This document shows positions 1-6,432 of a DNA stretch of 33,166 nucleotides, one piece after another (positions within the stretch are counted from its first letter, which is position 1; every line of letters begins with the position of its first letter). The notes beneath the pieces are model-generated. The model ran no database searches. It was not told the DNA's origin and saw only the letters and a program-made list of their open reading frames with translations. A program made the position numbers and the translations under genes. This DNA comes from Thermoguttaceae bacterium (GTDB lineage Bacteria > Planctomycetota > Planctomycetia > Pirellulales > Thermoguttaceae), in assembly GCA_017447745.1 (NCBI GenBank), contig JAFSMW010000116.1, forward strand, positions 1 through 33,166. Direction: 5' to 3'.

Positions 1-1984
1 AGAAGACCAAAATCGACAGTCCGACCAGCGGCGGGTAGTTCTTTTTCATGATGTCTCGCAGCGATTCCGATTCCTCGTCCGCTTCGCCGATGCTGTAAAC
101 GATGCCCATCTGAGCGACAAAGACTTCTTTTGCCGCCAACGCGCCCACGATTGCCGTTCCAATCTTCCAGTCGAATCCCATCGTTCGGATTACCGGAACC
201 ATCGCATGACCCAGACGTCCGGAATAGGAGTTCGCTAACTGCGCTTCCGCTTCCTGGTTGTCGATTTCTTCGATCTGACCGGTCAGGTCGTCGTACGCTG
301 AAAGCTGTTCGTTGAACTTCGCCAGCTGACCATCCAGCTCAGCCAGTTTCTTCTCTTTGTCGGATTCCGCCAGAGCAGAATCTTCTTCAACTCCGTCACG
401 TTCTTCCTGAGCTTCGTCGCGATCCTTCGCCAGCGTTTCCAGTTCAGGATTGGCTTCTTTGAGTTCGTCCAGCTTTTGAGCGATCTGGGCGCGCTGGGAT
501 TCGAACTTCTCCGATTCGGATTCCGGCAAAACCGGGAATGTCGCCAACGCCCACAGGACGAGTGAAATTCCCAGAAGAATCGTACCGGCTTTTTTCAGGT
601 ACATCCAGCCGCGTTCAATCGTATGAATTCCCACCGTTAGGAAAGTCGGGAATCGGTACGGCGGCAGTTCGATAATAAACGGAGCGTTTTCTTCGCGAAT
701 AACAAAGACGCTCATGATCTTCGCAACGATAATCGCGACGATAATCCCCAGCACGTACAATCCCCACATGACCCACGCTTGATACGCTTCCGGGAAGAAC
801 GCAGGAACGAGCAGCATGTAAATCGGGACTCGGGCGCCGCAGCTCATCCACGGGATAATAAACATGGTAATCAAACGCTCTTTTCTGCTCGACAGCGTTC
901 TGGTTGCCATGATCGCGGGAATGCCGCAGCCGAACCCGATAATCATCGGAACGAAGCTCTTGCCGTGCAAGCCGATGTACTTCATGAAGTTGTCCGCCAG
1001 GTATGCCGCGCGCGCCATGTACCCGGAGTCTTCCAAAAAGGCGATCGCCAGGAAGAGCAATAAAATATTAGGCAGGAAGACAAGGACGCCGCCCAATCCG
1101 CCGATAATGCCGTCAACGATCAGGGACTTCAGCAGGCTTTCCTGCCCTTCCACCCAAAAGCCGCTGACCCAGTCGCCGAGCCACTCAAACCCTGCTTCAA
1201 TCCATTCCATCGGGTACGCGCCCAATGTAAAGGTGAGCTGGAAGACGAGATACAGCAGAATCAGGAATATCGGGATTCCAATCCAGACGTTGGTCAGAAC
1301 CGCGTCGACTTTATCCGACCAGCTGGGGCCTTCCTTCGGTCGGCTTGTAACGGCGGCGGAACACATCCGTTTGATTTCGTCCAGACGCGCCGTTGTAACA
1401 GCAACTTCCTCTTCCGTTGACTTCGGTTTCGTCAGTTTCTCGGCGTTAAGTTTGAGGGCGGATTTACTGCCGCTTGCTCCCAACGAATCGTACAGACTTT
1501 CCGCCGCGTCGAGAATCGCTGCGACCGCGCCTGACTCGTACCCAACGCATTCCACGATCGGCATTCCCAGCTGAGCGGACAGCGCTTCTTTGTCGATGTT
1601 CATGCCGTTCTTTTTGGCAAGGTCGATCATGTTCAACACGACCAGAACGGGAATTCCCAGTTCTTTGAGCTGCAGCGTCAAGAGCAGACTTCTTTCCAGA
1701 TTGGACGCGTCGACGATATCGATAACGAAATCGTAATCGCCGTTGATAATATAATCCCGCGCCACCCGCTCTTCGTCTGAATACGCCGACAAGCTGTACG
1801 TGCCCGGCAAGTCCGTCAGTTCAAAGGTTGTTCCGTTGTACTTTCGGCTTCCAGTATGCCACTCAACCGTAATGCCCGGATAGTTCCCAACGTGCTCATG
1901 CGCGCCGGTAAGGTTATTAAACACAGTCGATTTTCCGCTGTTGGGCTGACCAGCCAAAACCGCTCTAATATTTTTGCTGCTCAT
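1..1984 (-). CDS. feoB: FeoB ferrous iron transporter, C-terminus cut by window edge
   Basis: Inner-membrane GTPase-coupled ferrous iron importer; 661 codons are visible and the frame is open to the left edge. The N-terminal G domain shows G1 GQPNSGKST (residues 12-20), the switch region GITVE, G3 DLPG (58-61) and G4 NMID (118-121). The transmembrane core follows from about residue 270, with FeoB-typical stretches such as the segment around GFGCGIPA and, near the end, AAKEVFVAQMGIVYS. Between two membrane segments, residues about 485-585, lies a roughly 100-residue highly charged Glu/Lys/Gln-rich insert that looks like coiled coil. It follows feoA by 77 bp and has an operator-like palindrome 19 bp upstream of its ATG, so it may have its own promoter. 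The ATG at 1984 is preceded by a weak AGAG. Family assignment is secure from the ordered motifs. Confidence 0.96.
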   Translation of the reverse strand, partial: MSSKNIRAVLAGQPNSGKSTVFNNLTGAHEHVGNYPGITVEWHTGSRKYNGTTFELTDLPGTYSLSAYSDEERVARDYIINGDYDFVIDIVDASNLERSLLLTLQLKELGIPVLVVLNMIDLAKKNGMNIDKEALSAQLGMPIVECVGYESGAVAAILDAAESLYDSLGASGSKSALKLNAEKLTKPKSTEEEVAVTTARLDEIKRMCSAAVTSRPKEGPSWSDKVDAVLTNVWIGIPIFLILLYLVFQLTFTLGAYPMEWIEAGFEWLGDWVSGFWVEGQESLLKSLIVDGIIGGLGGVLVFLPNILLLFLAIAFLEDSGYMARAAYLADNFMKYIGLHGKSFVPMIIGFGCGIPAIMATRTLSSRKERLITMFIIPWMSCGARVPIYMLLVPAFFPEAYQAWVMWGLYVLGIIVAIIVAKIMSVFVIREENAPFIIELPPYRFPTFLTVGIHTIERGWMYLKKAGTILLGISLVLWALATFPVLPESESEKFESQRAQIAQKLDELKEANPELETLAKDRDEAQEERDGVEEDSALAESDKEKKLAELDGQLAKFNEQLSAYDDLTGQIEEIDNQEAEAQLANSYSGRLGHAMVPVIRTMGFDWKIGTAIVGALAAKEVFVAQMGIVYSIGEADEESESLRDIMKKNYPPLVGLSILVF

Positions 1985-2002
1985 TTTATGTCTCTAAAAA
2001 GA

Positions 2003-2016
2003 TTAGATTAATCTAA
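2003..2016 (-). promoter_or_regulatory. Iron-box palindrome upstream of feoB (box 1)
   Basis: TTAGATTAATCTAA is a perfect 14-bp palindrome between feoA and feoB. On the minus strand a TATAAG -10-like hexamer (2018-2023) ends one base before it, so the palindrome would cover the transcription start. The same core occurs three more times in the iron cluster (3114-3135, 4301-4320, 4450-4463). The likely ligand is the DtxR-family protein encoded at 2303-3070; this is inferred from position and symmetry. Confidence 0.75.
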
Positions 2017-2061
2017 ACTTATAATTAAAAAAAATTGGGAAAGGAATACGATATTTCTAAA

Positions 2062-2277
2062 CTACTTGACCTCGATTTTGTTGGGCAAATTGCGACCGAG
2101 AATCATTCGGGAGCCCATGCAGTTGACGTGGGACGCTCCAACGAGGTTGTTGTTAACAATTTGGACGTCAGATCCAGGGAGAATTCCCATGGAACACAGA
2201 CGATTTACGTTGGCGTCAGAGGCGTCGACGGAAACAATCTTGACGGTTTCGCCTTTTTTAACTTCTTTCAGCGACAT
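2062..2277 (-). CDS. feoA: FeoA, small SH3-like iron transport accessory protein
   Basis: A 71-residue cytosolic protein of the FeoA family, which associates with FeoB and supports ferrous iron uptake. The sequence has the FeoA pattern: a short basic start (MSLKEVKKGE), a central CSMGILPGSDVQIV segment (FeoA proteins carry a similar GhxPGxxh motif), and a hydrophobic beta-strand end around RMILGRNLPNKIEV. The length matches the family norm of about 75 residues. The ATG at 2277 is preceded by AGGCAGG about 8 nt upstream. It starts 25 bp after the regulator gene, which itself carries a second FeoA-like domain, and lies just upstream of feoB. It is presumably co-transcribed from the dtxR promoter at about 3132. 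Confidence 0.93.
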   Translation of the reverse strand: MSLKEVKKGETVKIVSVDASDANVNRLCSMGILPGSDVQIVNNNLVGASHVNCMGSRMILGRNLPNKIEVK

Positions 2278-2302
2278 AGTATACCTGCCTTTCAGTTAAG
2301 GA

Positions 2303-3070
2303 CTACACAATTAAATCAATTAAAATCTGTTCGGCGTCTTCAACCGTCATGGTCAAAAACGAGCCTTTTAAACGAAAAAGGAGGGAGCTTCCCTGAACAG
2401 GCGCCTTATCCACTTCTACAGGCGTGCCCAGAGTCGCTCCCGTTTGCAGCAACCGGTGAAGCGAGTCGCCGGATAAATTAATCCGGGCAATAGTTCCTTT
2501 CTGCCCTGGCTGAAGCTGACTGAGCGGAATGCATTTTGCTTTCCGTTCTTCAAACTCCTTTTGAATCCTTTCTATTCTGTTTTGGACATTGTGAAGGCAA
2601 TCGACGCAATTTTTGCAATTGTTGTCGAAATTGCATACGTACTCAAATTCGGAAATCCATTTTTTGCCCCCTCGCGGACATTCCTCGATAAACCTGGCGA
2701 ATCGAACCAGCTTGTCGATGATGTCGTTGGGCATGGCGTGCTCCATGCGGCAAGCCACCTGATTCGCTCGATCCGGCTCCACCTGGAGGACGTCTCGCAG
2801 GAACGACCGCAGCCGAACGTGGCGACTGTAGACGTCCTGAGCGATCTGCTCGCCCGCCGCAGTAAACGTTATAAACTCATACGGGGCATAGTTTATGAGC
2901 TTTTTTTGAGCCAAACTTTTCAACGCTACCGTAACCGACGGTCCAGTAACTTTGAGCATATCCGCAATATCTTTTGGACGAACGCCGCCTTTGTCGCGAG
3001 TCAAAATTAGAATCGCTTCCAAATAATCTTCAAGGCTTTCCGACAGGTCGAGGGAAGTGTCAAACGTCAT
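2303..3070 (-). CDS. DtxR/MntR-family metal-dependent repressor with C-terminal FeoA domain
   Basis: 255-residue transcription regulator. Residues about 10-75 form the winged helix-turn-helix (SLEDYLEAILIL, then DIADMLKVTGPSVTVALKSL). Residues about 76-140 are the dimerisation/metal domain with C107-x2-E110-H111, matching DtxR Cys102/Glu105/His106. D15 occupies the place of DtxR Met10, as in MntR. A cysteine-rich linker (C131, C146, C152, C155, C158) leads into a C-terminal FeoA/SH3-like domain (about 175-255). A longer frame opens at 3103, but I chose the ATG at 3070 because GGAGGAA lies 5 nt upstream and the longer version would start 11 bp from the operator. It probably senses iron and represses the surrounding genes. 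Iron rather than manganese is inferred from the feoAB context. Confidence 0.93.
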   Translation of the reverse strand: MTFDTSLDLSESLEDYLEAILILTRDKGGVRPKDIADMLKVTGPSVTVALKSLAQKKLINYAPYEFITFTAAGEQIAQDVYSRHVRLRSFLRDVLQVEPDRANQVACRMEHAMPNDIIDKLVRFARFIEECPRGGKKWISEFEYVCNFDNNCKNCVDCLHNVQNRIERIQKEFEERKAKCIPLSQLQPGQKGTIARINLSGDSLHRLLQTGATLGTPVEVDKAPVQGSSLLFRLKGSFLTMTVEDAEQILIDLIV

Positions 3071-3113
3071 AGCGTTTCCTCCAAAAGCGGTTTTCAAATT
3101 CAAATACTCAAAG

Positions 3114-3135
3114 TAATTTAGATAAATCTAAATTA
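3114..3135 (-). promoter_or_regulatory. Iron-box palindrome over the dtxR-feoA promoter (box 2)
   Basis: Inverted repeat with 10-bp arms TAATTTAGAT / ATCTAAATTA and a 2-bp AA centre. It overlaps a perfect minus-strand -10 hexamer TATAAT (3132-3137), about 45 bp upstream of the regulator's ATG at 3070. No good -35 is visible. The placement fits auto-repression by the DtxR-family product. Confidence 0.8.
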
Positions 3136-3166
3136 TAGCGATTAATTTGAATTTGAAAAGGGGGGA

Positions 3167-3661
3167 TTACGCCATTTCGTTTAAAATTTGTTTGACCCAG
3201 GCGTCAATTCGCGCCTCGGTTTTATCTGCCTCGTTGACGTCGTCCAACGCCAAGCCGCAAAACGACCCGTCGACAACGGCTCGGGATGCGTTATGATTAT
3301 AGCCCTCAACGCTGGTTTTCCCGACGATTTTTGCCACTTTGGATGCAACCGCCTCGTAGAGAATCCCCATGGCGTCGAGGTACGTGTCGCAAAAGGATTC
3401 CTGATCTCCAAAGCCGAACAGCGCCACTGTCGTATTGGACAGGTTTGCCGCCTGAAGACGAGCGATTCCGGTCTGCCAGTCGTCCTGAAGTTCGCCGAAC
3501 CCCCAGGTTGACGTTCCCAGAATCAGGGTGGACGCCTTGAAATCGTCAGCCGTCGCTTTAGCTACATTGACGCAGTCGGCATTGAGAGCTGCTGCGATTT
3601 TATGAGCGGCGCTTTCCGTCGAGCCGGTTGAGCTGCCGAAAATTACTTTTATATCTGCCAT
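3167..3661 (-). CDS. Flavodoxin (long-chain type)
   Basis: 164-residue FMN-binding electron carrier that can replace ferredoxin when iron is short. The phosphate-binding loop is GSSTGSTES (residues 9-17). The FMN-stacking loop is STWGFGELQDDW (about 51-62). The conserved FGFGDQESFCDTY follows at about 101-113. Length fits the long-chain flavodoxins (about 165-175 residues). It starts 15 bp after the DUF3793 gene with AAAGAGAAAAG upstream, so the two are probably one transcript. Its presence inside a ferrous-uptake block with iron-box operators suggests use for iron-sparing electron transfer or for reducing power during iron uptake. The partner is not visible. Confidence 0.93.
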   Translation of the reverse strand: MADIKVIFGSSTGSTESAAHKIAAALNADCVNVAKATADDFKASTLILGTSTWGFGELQDDWQTGIARLQAANLSNTTVALFGFGDQESFCDTYLDAMGILYEAVASKVAKIVGKTSVEGYNHNASRAVVDGSFCGLALDDVNEADKTEARIDAWVKQILNEMA

Positions 3662-3676
3662 ATTCTTTTCTCTTTG

Positions 3677-4300
3677 TTAAGCCAGCGCCAGTTTCAGGGC
3701 GCAAATCTGCTGGACGCACGCCTCCCAGCTTTCCGATTGGGTTATAATTCGTTCCGCCTCGCGCGCGCCTCGGCGGAACAGGTCCATGATTTTCAGCGAT
3801 TCCTCAACGTCTCCGTAGACCATCCACGAACCGCGATACGACGGAGTGGATTGCCCGCAGGTAAACCCGACCACGTCTTTGAGAGGATAACCAAGAAGCA
3901 GCCCGATTTCGTGCGGGAAATCACATTCCTCGAATCGGCGGCACAGACTGTCGAGCGTTCCTTCGACCGTTCGATTGTCGTAGCCGCAGCCAGAGAGATA
4001 TTCCCATTTTTCGTCGTCGTCAATGACGCGGCTCATCGCGTCGACGTCGTAAAAGAGAATCAGATTTCTGTCTTCGGCGCTTCGCAGAACCCGCCACGGA
4101 AGACCGAGTTTTTCGAGAACCTCACGCTGACTGGCGCATATCTCCTTAGCTCCAGCCAGAGCTTGGGCGCGATAGCATCGCTTGACGAAAAACGTTTCCG
4201 CCGGTTTGAGTTTCATTCTCACCAGCGCCGTTTTCAGAGTCAGGCTCCGCATGAGTTCCATCTTTTTCGCGCCACAGCCAACCTGTATTAGTTCAGTCAT
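3677..4300 (-). CDS. DUF3793 family protein
   Basis: 207-residue soluble protein of the DUF3793 family, whose biochemical role is unknown. Recognisable family segments are an N-terminal CGAKK...LKPAETF region and the C-terminal FPHEIGLLLGYPLKDVVGF (about 130-148), then WMVYGDVEESLKIMDLFRR. The family is common in gut anaerobes beside flavodoxin and feoAB genes, as here, so a role in iron homeostasis is a reasonable guess. The ATG at 4300 has no Shine-Dalgarno because an operator-like palindrome (4301-4320) abuts it. An internal ATG (residue 14) would remove the conserved N-terminal segment. It is the first gene downstream of the strong promoter at 4422-4449, but a terminator-like hairpin lies in between. 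Confidence 0.85.
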   Translation of the reverse strand: MTELIQVGCGAKKMELMRSLTLKTALVRMKLKPAETFFVKRCYRAQALAGAKEICASQREVLEKLGLPWRVLRSAEDRNLILFYDVDAMSRVIDDDEKWEYLSGCGYDNRTVEGTLDSLCRRFEECDFPHEIGLLLGYPLKDVVGFTCGQSTPSYRGSWMVYGDVEESLKIMDLFRRGAREAERIITQSESWEACVQQICALKLALA

Positions 4301-4320
4301 ACTTTAGTCATGTCTAAAGT
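4301..4320 (-). promoter_or_regulatory. Iron-box palindrome abutting the DUF3793 start codon (box 3)
   Basis: ACTTTAGTCATGTCTAAAGT pairs at 9 of 10 positions around its centre, and its last base touches the ATG at 4300. It occupies the usual ribosome-binding-site position, so regulator binding could block either initiation of a near-leaderless transcript or elongation from the upstream promoter. It matches the other boxes except for one T in place of A in the left arm. Confidence 0.65.
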
Positions 4321-4329
4321 TAAGTTTTC

Positions 4330-4374
4330 AAAAAAGACGTTTCTGCGGATGTCGGTACCCATACGCAGAAACGT
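4330..4374 (-). terminator. Terminator-like hairpin in the leader of the iron operon
   Basis: Perfect 11-bp arms (4337-4347 and 4364-4374, ACGTTTCTGCG / CGCAGAAACGT) enclose a 16-nt loop that contains the palindrome GGTACC. In the minus direction the stem is followed by C and six T residues (4330-4336), the layout of an intrinsic terminator. It lies between the promoter at 4422-4449 and the DUF3793 ATG, so it would end most transcripts at about 85 nt unless relieved. In the plus direction there is no U-run. Confidence 0.65.
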
Positions 4375-4421
4375 AAGGAGTCAGTAACTGTCATGTATGC
4401 CAAATCATAACATTGAGATGC

Positions 4422-4449
4422 AGTATAGCGCTTTTTGAATCCTTGTCAA
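4422..4449 (-). promoter_or_regulatory. Sigma-70 promoter of the iron operon
   Basis: Minus-strand TTGACA (4444-4449), 16-bp spacer, TATACT (4422-4427). The -35 is a full consensus match and the -10 is one base off. The expected start is near 4415, giving a leader of about 115 nt before the DUF3793 gene. Box 4 lies directly upstream of the -35. Confidence 0.8.
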
Positions 4450-4463
4450 TTAGACAAGTCTAA
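4450..4463 (-). promoter_or_regulatory. Iron-box palindrome beside the -35 element (box 4)
   Basis: TTAGACAAGTCTAA has 6-bp arms with an AA centre and touches the -35 hexamer of the promoter at 4422-4449. Its core agrees with boxes 1-3. From this position a bound DtxR-type dimer could block RNA polymerase or, less usually, contact and activate it. Confidence 0.72.
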
Positions 4464-4550
4464 ATTTTTTAGAAATTTTTAGGAAATTCTTAAAATTTTT
4501 CGAAAAAGAGGATTTTGAAAGGGGGTAACGGAGGAAACAATTCAGGCGAG

Positions 4551-4570
4551 CCACGGGTGTAAACCCGTGG
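4551..4570. repeat. REP-like palindrome, GTAA loop
   Basis: CCACGGGT / ACCCGTGG 8-bp arms around GTAA. The build (GC stem, four-base A/T-rich loop) resembles the palindromes at 16476-16495 and 16656-16675, suggesting one dispersed family. No transposase of the RAYT type is present in the window. Confidence 0.6.
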
Positions 4571-4594
4571 GTCTGAAACGCAACGGACATTTTA

Positions 4595-4639
4595 AATTAT
4601 ATAAAATCCCCTTCCAGCGAATCATCCGAAGGAAGGGGA
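4595..4639 (-). terminator. Intrinsic terminator of the porin gene
   Basis: Minus-strand stem of 9 bp (arms 4607-4615 and 4631-4639, core CCCCTTCC / GGAAGGGG) followed by an ATTTTATATAATTT tract. It lies about 40 bp after the porin stop codon. Confidence 0.65.
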
Positions 4640-4680
4640 ACACACAGGCAAGGGTATGGTTGCTGTCTTGCAATGATGTA

Positions 4681-5970
4681 TCAGAAGGAATAATCCAAGG
4701 CTACGCCGCCGGAGAACTGATAGGGCTTTGTGCAGTCGTTAAAGCCGTTTGCTCCATTCCAGTTGTCGTAACGGATTTCCGGTCGAATAACCAGTTCGCC
4801 AGACATCATGCGGCAGGGAGCCAAACAGCAGCGCTTGTGGCGAGGCGTGCAGCCCTTGAACGGGCTGATTGAGTAGCCGAAAGTAACTTCAAATCGACCG
4901 ACAACTTCGTCAGCAACCAGTTCTTCCTGGTATTCAATTCGAAGACCCGCCTGAACCTTTTCGTTGATCTCGTAAATAAAGCAATTGTTCAAGCCCCACA
5001 GTTTGGTATTGGGAGAGTCATCGTCGCCGTTGACAAGGCTCATAAAGTCGTATCCGAGGTAATAGGTCAGCTTATCCGACAGTTTTGTTTCCAGTACGAT
5101 GCAGTGAGAGTATGTATTTTCATAGGTCTCCATGTTGCCGGCACACATCATATAGGACAGACGAATCGCCTTGGTAAGCTGTCGGCTCATGCCGAACCAG
5201 ATCAGCGAGGAATCGCGATCGGGATCAAACGCTTCGTTCGAGCCTTGCGTCCAGCCGAGGGTGAAATTGACAAATTCGCAGGGTTCCCACGTCGCCAAGA
5301 CGCCCATGTGCGTGTCCATCCATGGGTTGTAGGAATCGCTAAAGAAGAAACCGTCGCCCGGGTTGTCAACTGGACAGGCGAATTTTCCAACAATGACGTT
5401 GAATTTATCCGTTCCAAGTCCAGCATACAGCTGAGGAATCGCAAAACCGTACTGTCCCTTTGACAGAGCCATGTAATCAAATCGATTGCAACACTGATAA
5501 AACTGAGCTCTTGTGCCGTACATGAAGTCGGACTGAACGAGGAACTTCCAGTCGTCGTTGATCTTGTACTCGCGGCTTCCAGCAGCGTAGAATTCGTACA
5601 GATGGAATCCGGTATTGTCAATATTCAGACCGGCACACGAGTTTCCACCTTGACCAAAGTAGTCCCAACCGCCGGGAACGCCGTATTCCTGAACGCCGCC
5701 GGTTGCGCCCCACTGGTTAGCCCAGAATCCGCTTTGGACGTTGAATTCCCATTTCCATTTGTTTTCGTCTTCTTCGTCCTCGTCCTCTTCGTCTTCCTTG
5801 TCTTCCGCTTCTGGCAGTTTAACATCTGCGACAGCTTCCGGGGCTTTCATTGCAGCTTCAGCCAAAGCTTGCGCCGAAAAAGACGAATTGACGTATTCCT
5901 GAGCGCAGACGGGCAAAGCAAGAGTCGCCGTTACGATAAGAGCCAGAAACTTCGTGAAACTCTTTTTCAT
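4681..5970 (-). CDS. BBP2-like outer-membrane beta-barrel porin, cysteine-rich
   Basis: 429-residue exported protein. The signal peptide is MKKSFTKFLALIVTATLALPVCAQ. A very acidic linker follows at about residues 56-72 (runs of Glu/Asp). The rest alternates polar and aromatic residues, as in an outer-membrane barrel, and ends in Phe (DYSF), the usual terminal aromatic. Motifs such as WDYFGQGG, WKFLVQSDFMYGTRAQ and the repeated G-Y/F strand ends resemble the putative beta-barrel porin-2 (OmpL-like) family abundant in planctomycetes. An upstream in-frame ATG (6129) would add 53 residues before the signal peptide. I use 5970, which has GGAGAGAG 7-8 nt upstream. Oddity: about 18 cysteines, including a tight group near residues 378-395 (GCTPRHKRCCLAPC). 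The transported substrate is unknown. Confidence 0.8.
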   Translation of the reverse strand: MKKSFTKFLALIVTATLALPVCAQEYVNSSFSAQALAEAAMKAPEAVADVKLPEAEDKEDEEDEDEEDENKWKWEFNVQSGFWANQWGATGGVQEYGVPGGWDYFGQGGNSCAGLNIDNTGFHLYEFYAAGSREYKINDDWKFLVQSDFMYGTRAQFYQCCNRFDYMALSKGQYGFAIPQLYAGLGTDKFNVIVGKFACPVDNPGDGFFFSDSYNPWMDTHMGVLATWEPCEFVNFTLGWTQGSNEAFDPDRDSSLIWFGMSRQLTKAIRLSYMMCAGNMETYENTYSHCIVLETKLSDKLTYYLGYDFMSLVNGDDDSPNTKLWGLNNCFIYEINEKVQAGLRIEYQEELVADEVVGRFEVTFGYSISPFKGCTPRHKRCCLAPCRMMSGELVIRPEIRYDNWNGANGFNDCTKPYQFSGGVALDYSF

Positions 5971-6432
5971 AATACTCTCTCCGTTTTGAGAAATCCACAA
6001 AATTGCATCCATGCGACCTGTTCGCAGAGGATGATGGCTGAAAACCGCTTTAAGTGGAAGCGCCGACAAGGAATGTCGGAAAGAGAGTTTCAGCAAAATG
6101 ACGCTATCCGTTACTCGCGTCAATCTCAATTTGATTTTTAAAATCTGTATCCGTTTGAGATGTTATACAAATCGGAATATTAACGAAAAAGCTTTAGCGT
6201 TGTTTAAAATTTTTTGGCGAGCTATGCGCCTATAAACGCTCTCTCTCACTAAAAACAATATAAACTTTCAATTTTCATCATTGTTGAAAATTAAACGTTT
6301 TCCCTCTTGCAATTCATTTTTAATCGGGGTACAATTATCAACATAAAAGGGGGGCGTTGACCATATAACCATATCCCGCCTAAATAAAAAAAGATTTAAT
6401 TTGTTTCCCTCATACTTCAGGAGAGATTATTC
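5971..6432. other. Divergent intergenic region, porin / oxidoreductase
   Basis: 462 bp, AT-rich towards the right half. Contains the promoter listed at 6307-6335. I see no clear minus-strand promoter for the porin (a TATAAC at about 6159-6164 has no matching -35), and no gene. Confidence 0.5.
6307..6335 (+). promoter_or_regulatory. Sigma-70 promoter for the oxidoreductase gene
   Basis: TTGCAA (6307-6312), 17-bp spacer, TACAAT (6330-6335). Each hexamer is one base from consensus. The start is expected near 6342, leaving a leader of about 90 nt before the ATG at 6433. Confidence 0.6.

Larger units (their letters stand above)
4464..4680. other. Gap between iron operon promoter and porin end
   Basis: AT-rich, with no coding sequence I can support. 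It holds a REP-like palindrome (4551-4570) and the porin terminator (4595-4639). Confidence 0.6.

Noticed and set aside
864-1574. 236-codon plus-strand ORF
   Set aside because: Shadow of feoB on the opposite strand; no family resemblance.
3071-3103. Longer start (ATG at 3103) for the DtxR-family gene
   Set aside because: The ATG at 3070 has GGAGGAA at good spacing; the longer form adds 11 unconserved residues close to the operator.
4320-4394. 24-codon leader ORF on the minus strand in the iron leader
   Set aside because: No ribosome site, and it runs straight through the terminator-like hairpin; probably chance.
5971-6129. 53-residue N-terminal extension of the porin
   Set aside because: The signal peptide begins at 5970 with GGAGAGAG upstream; the extension would bury the signal.
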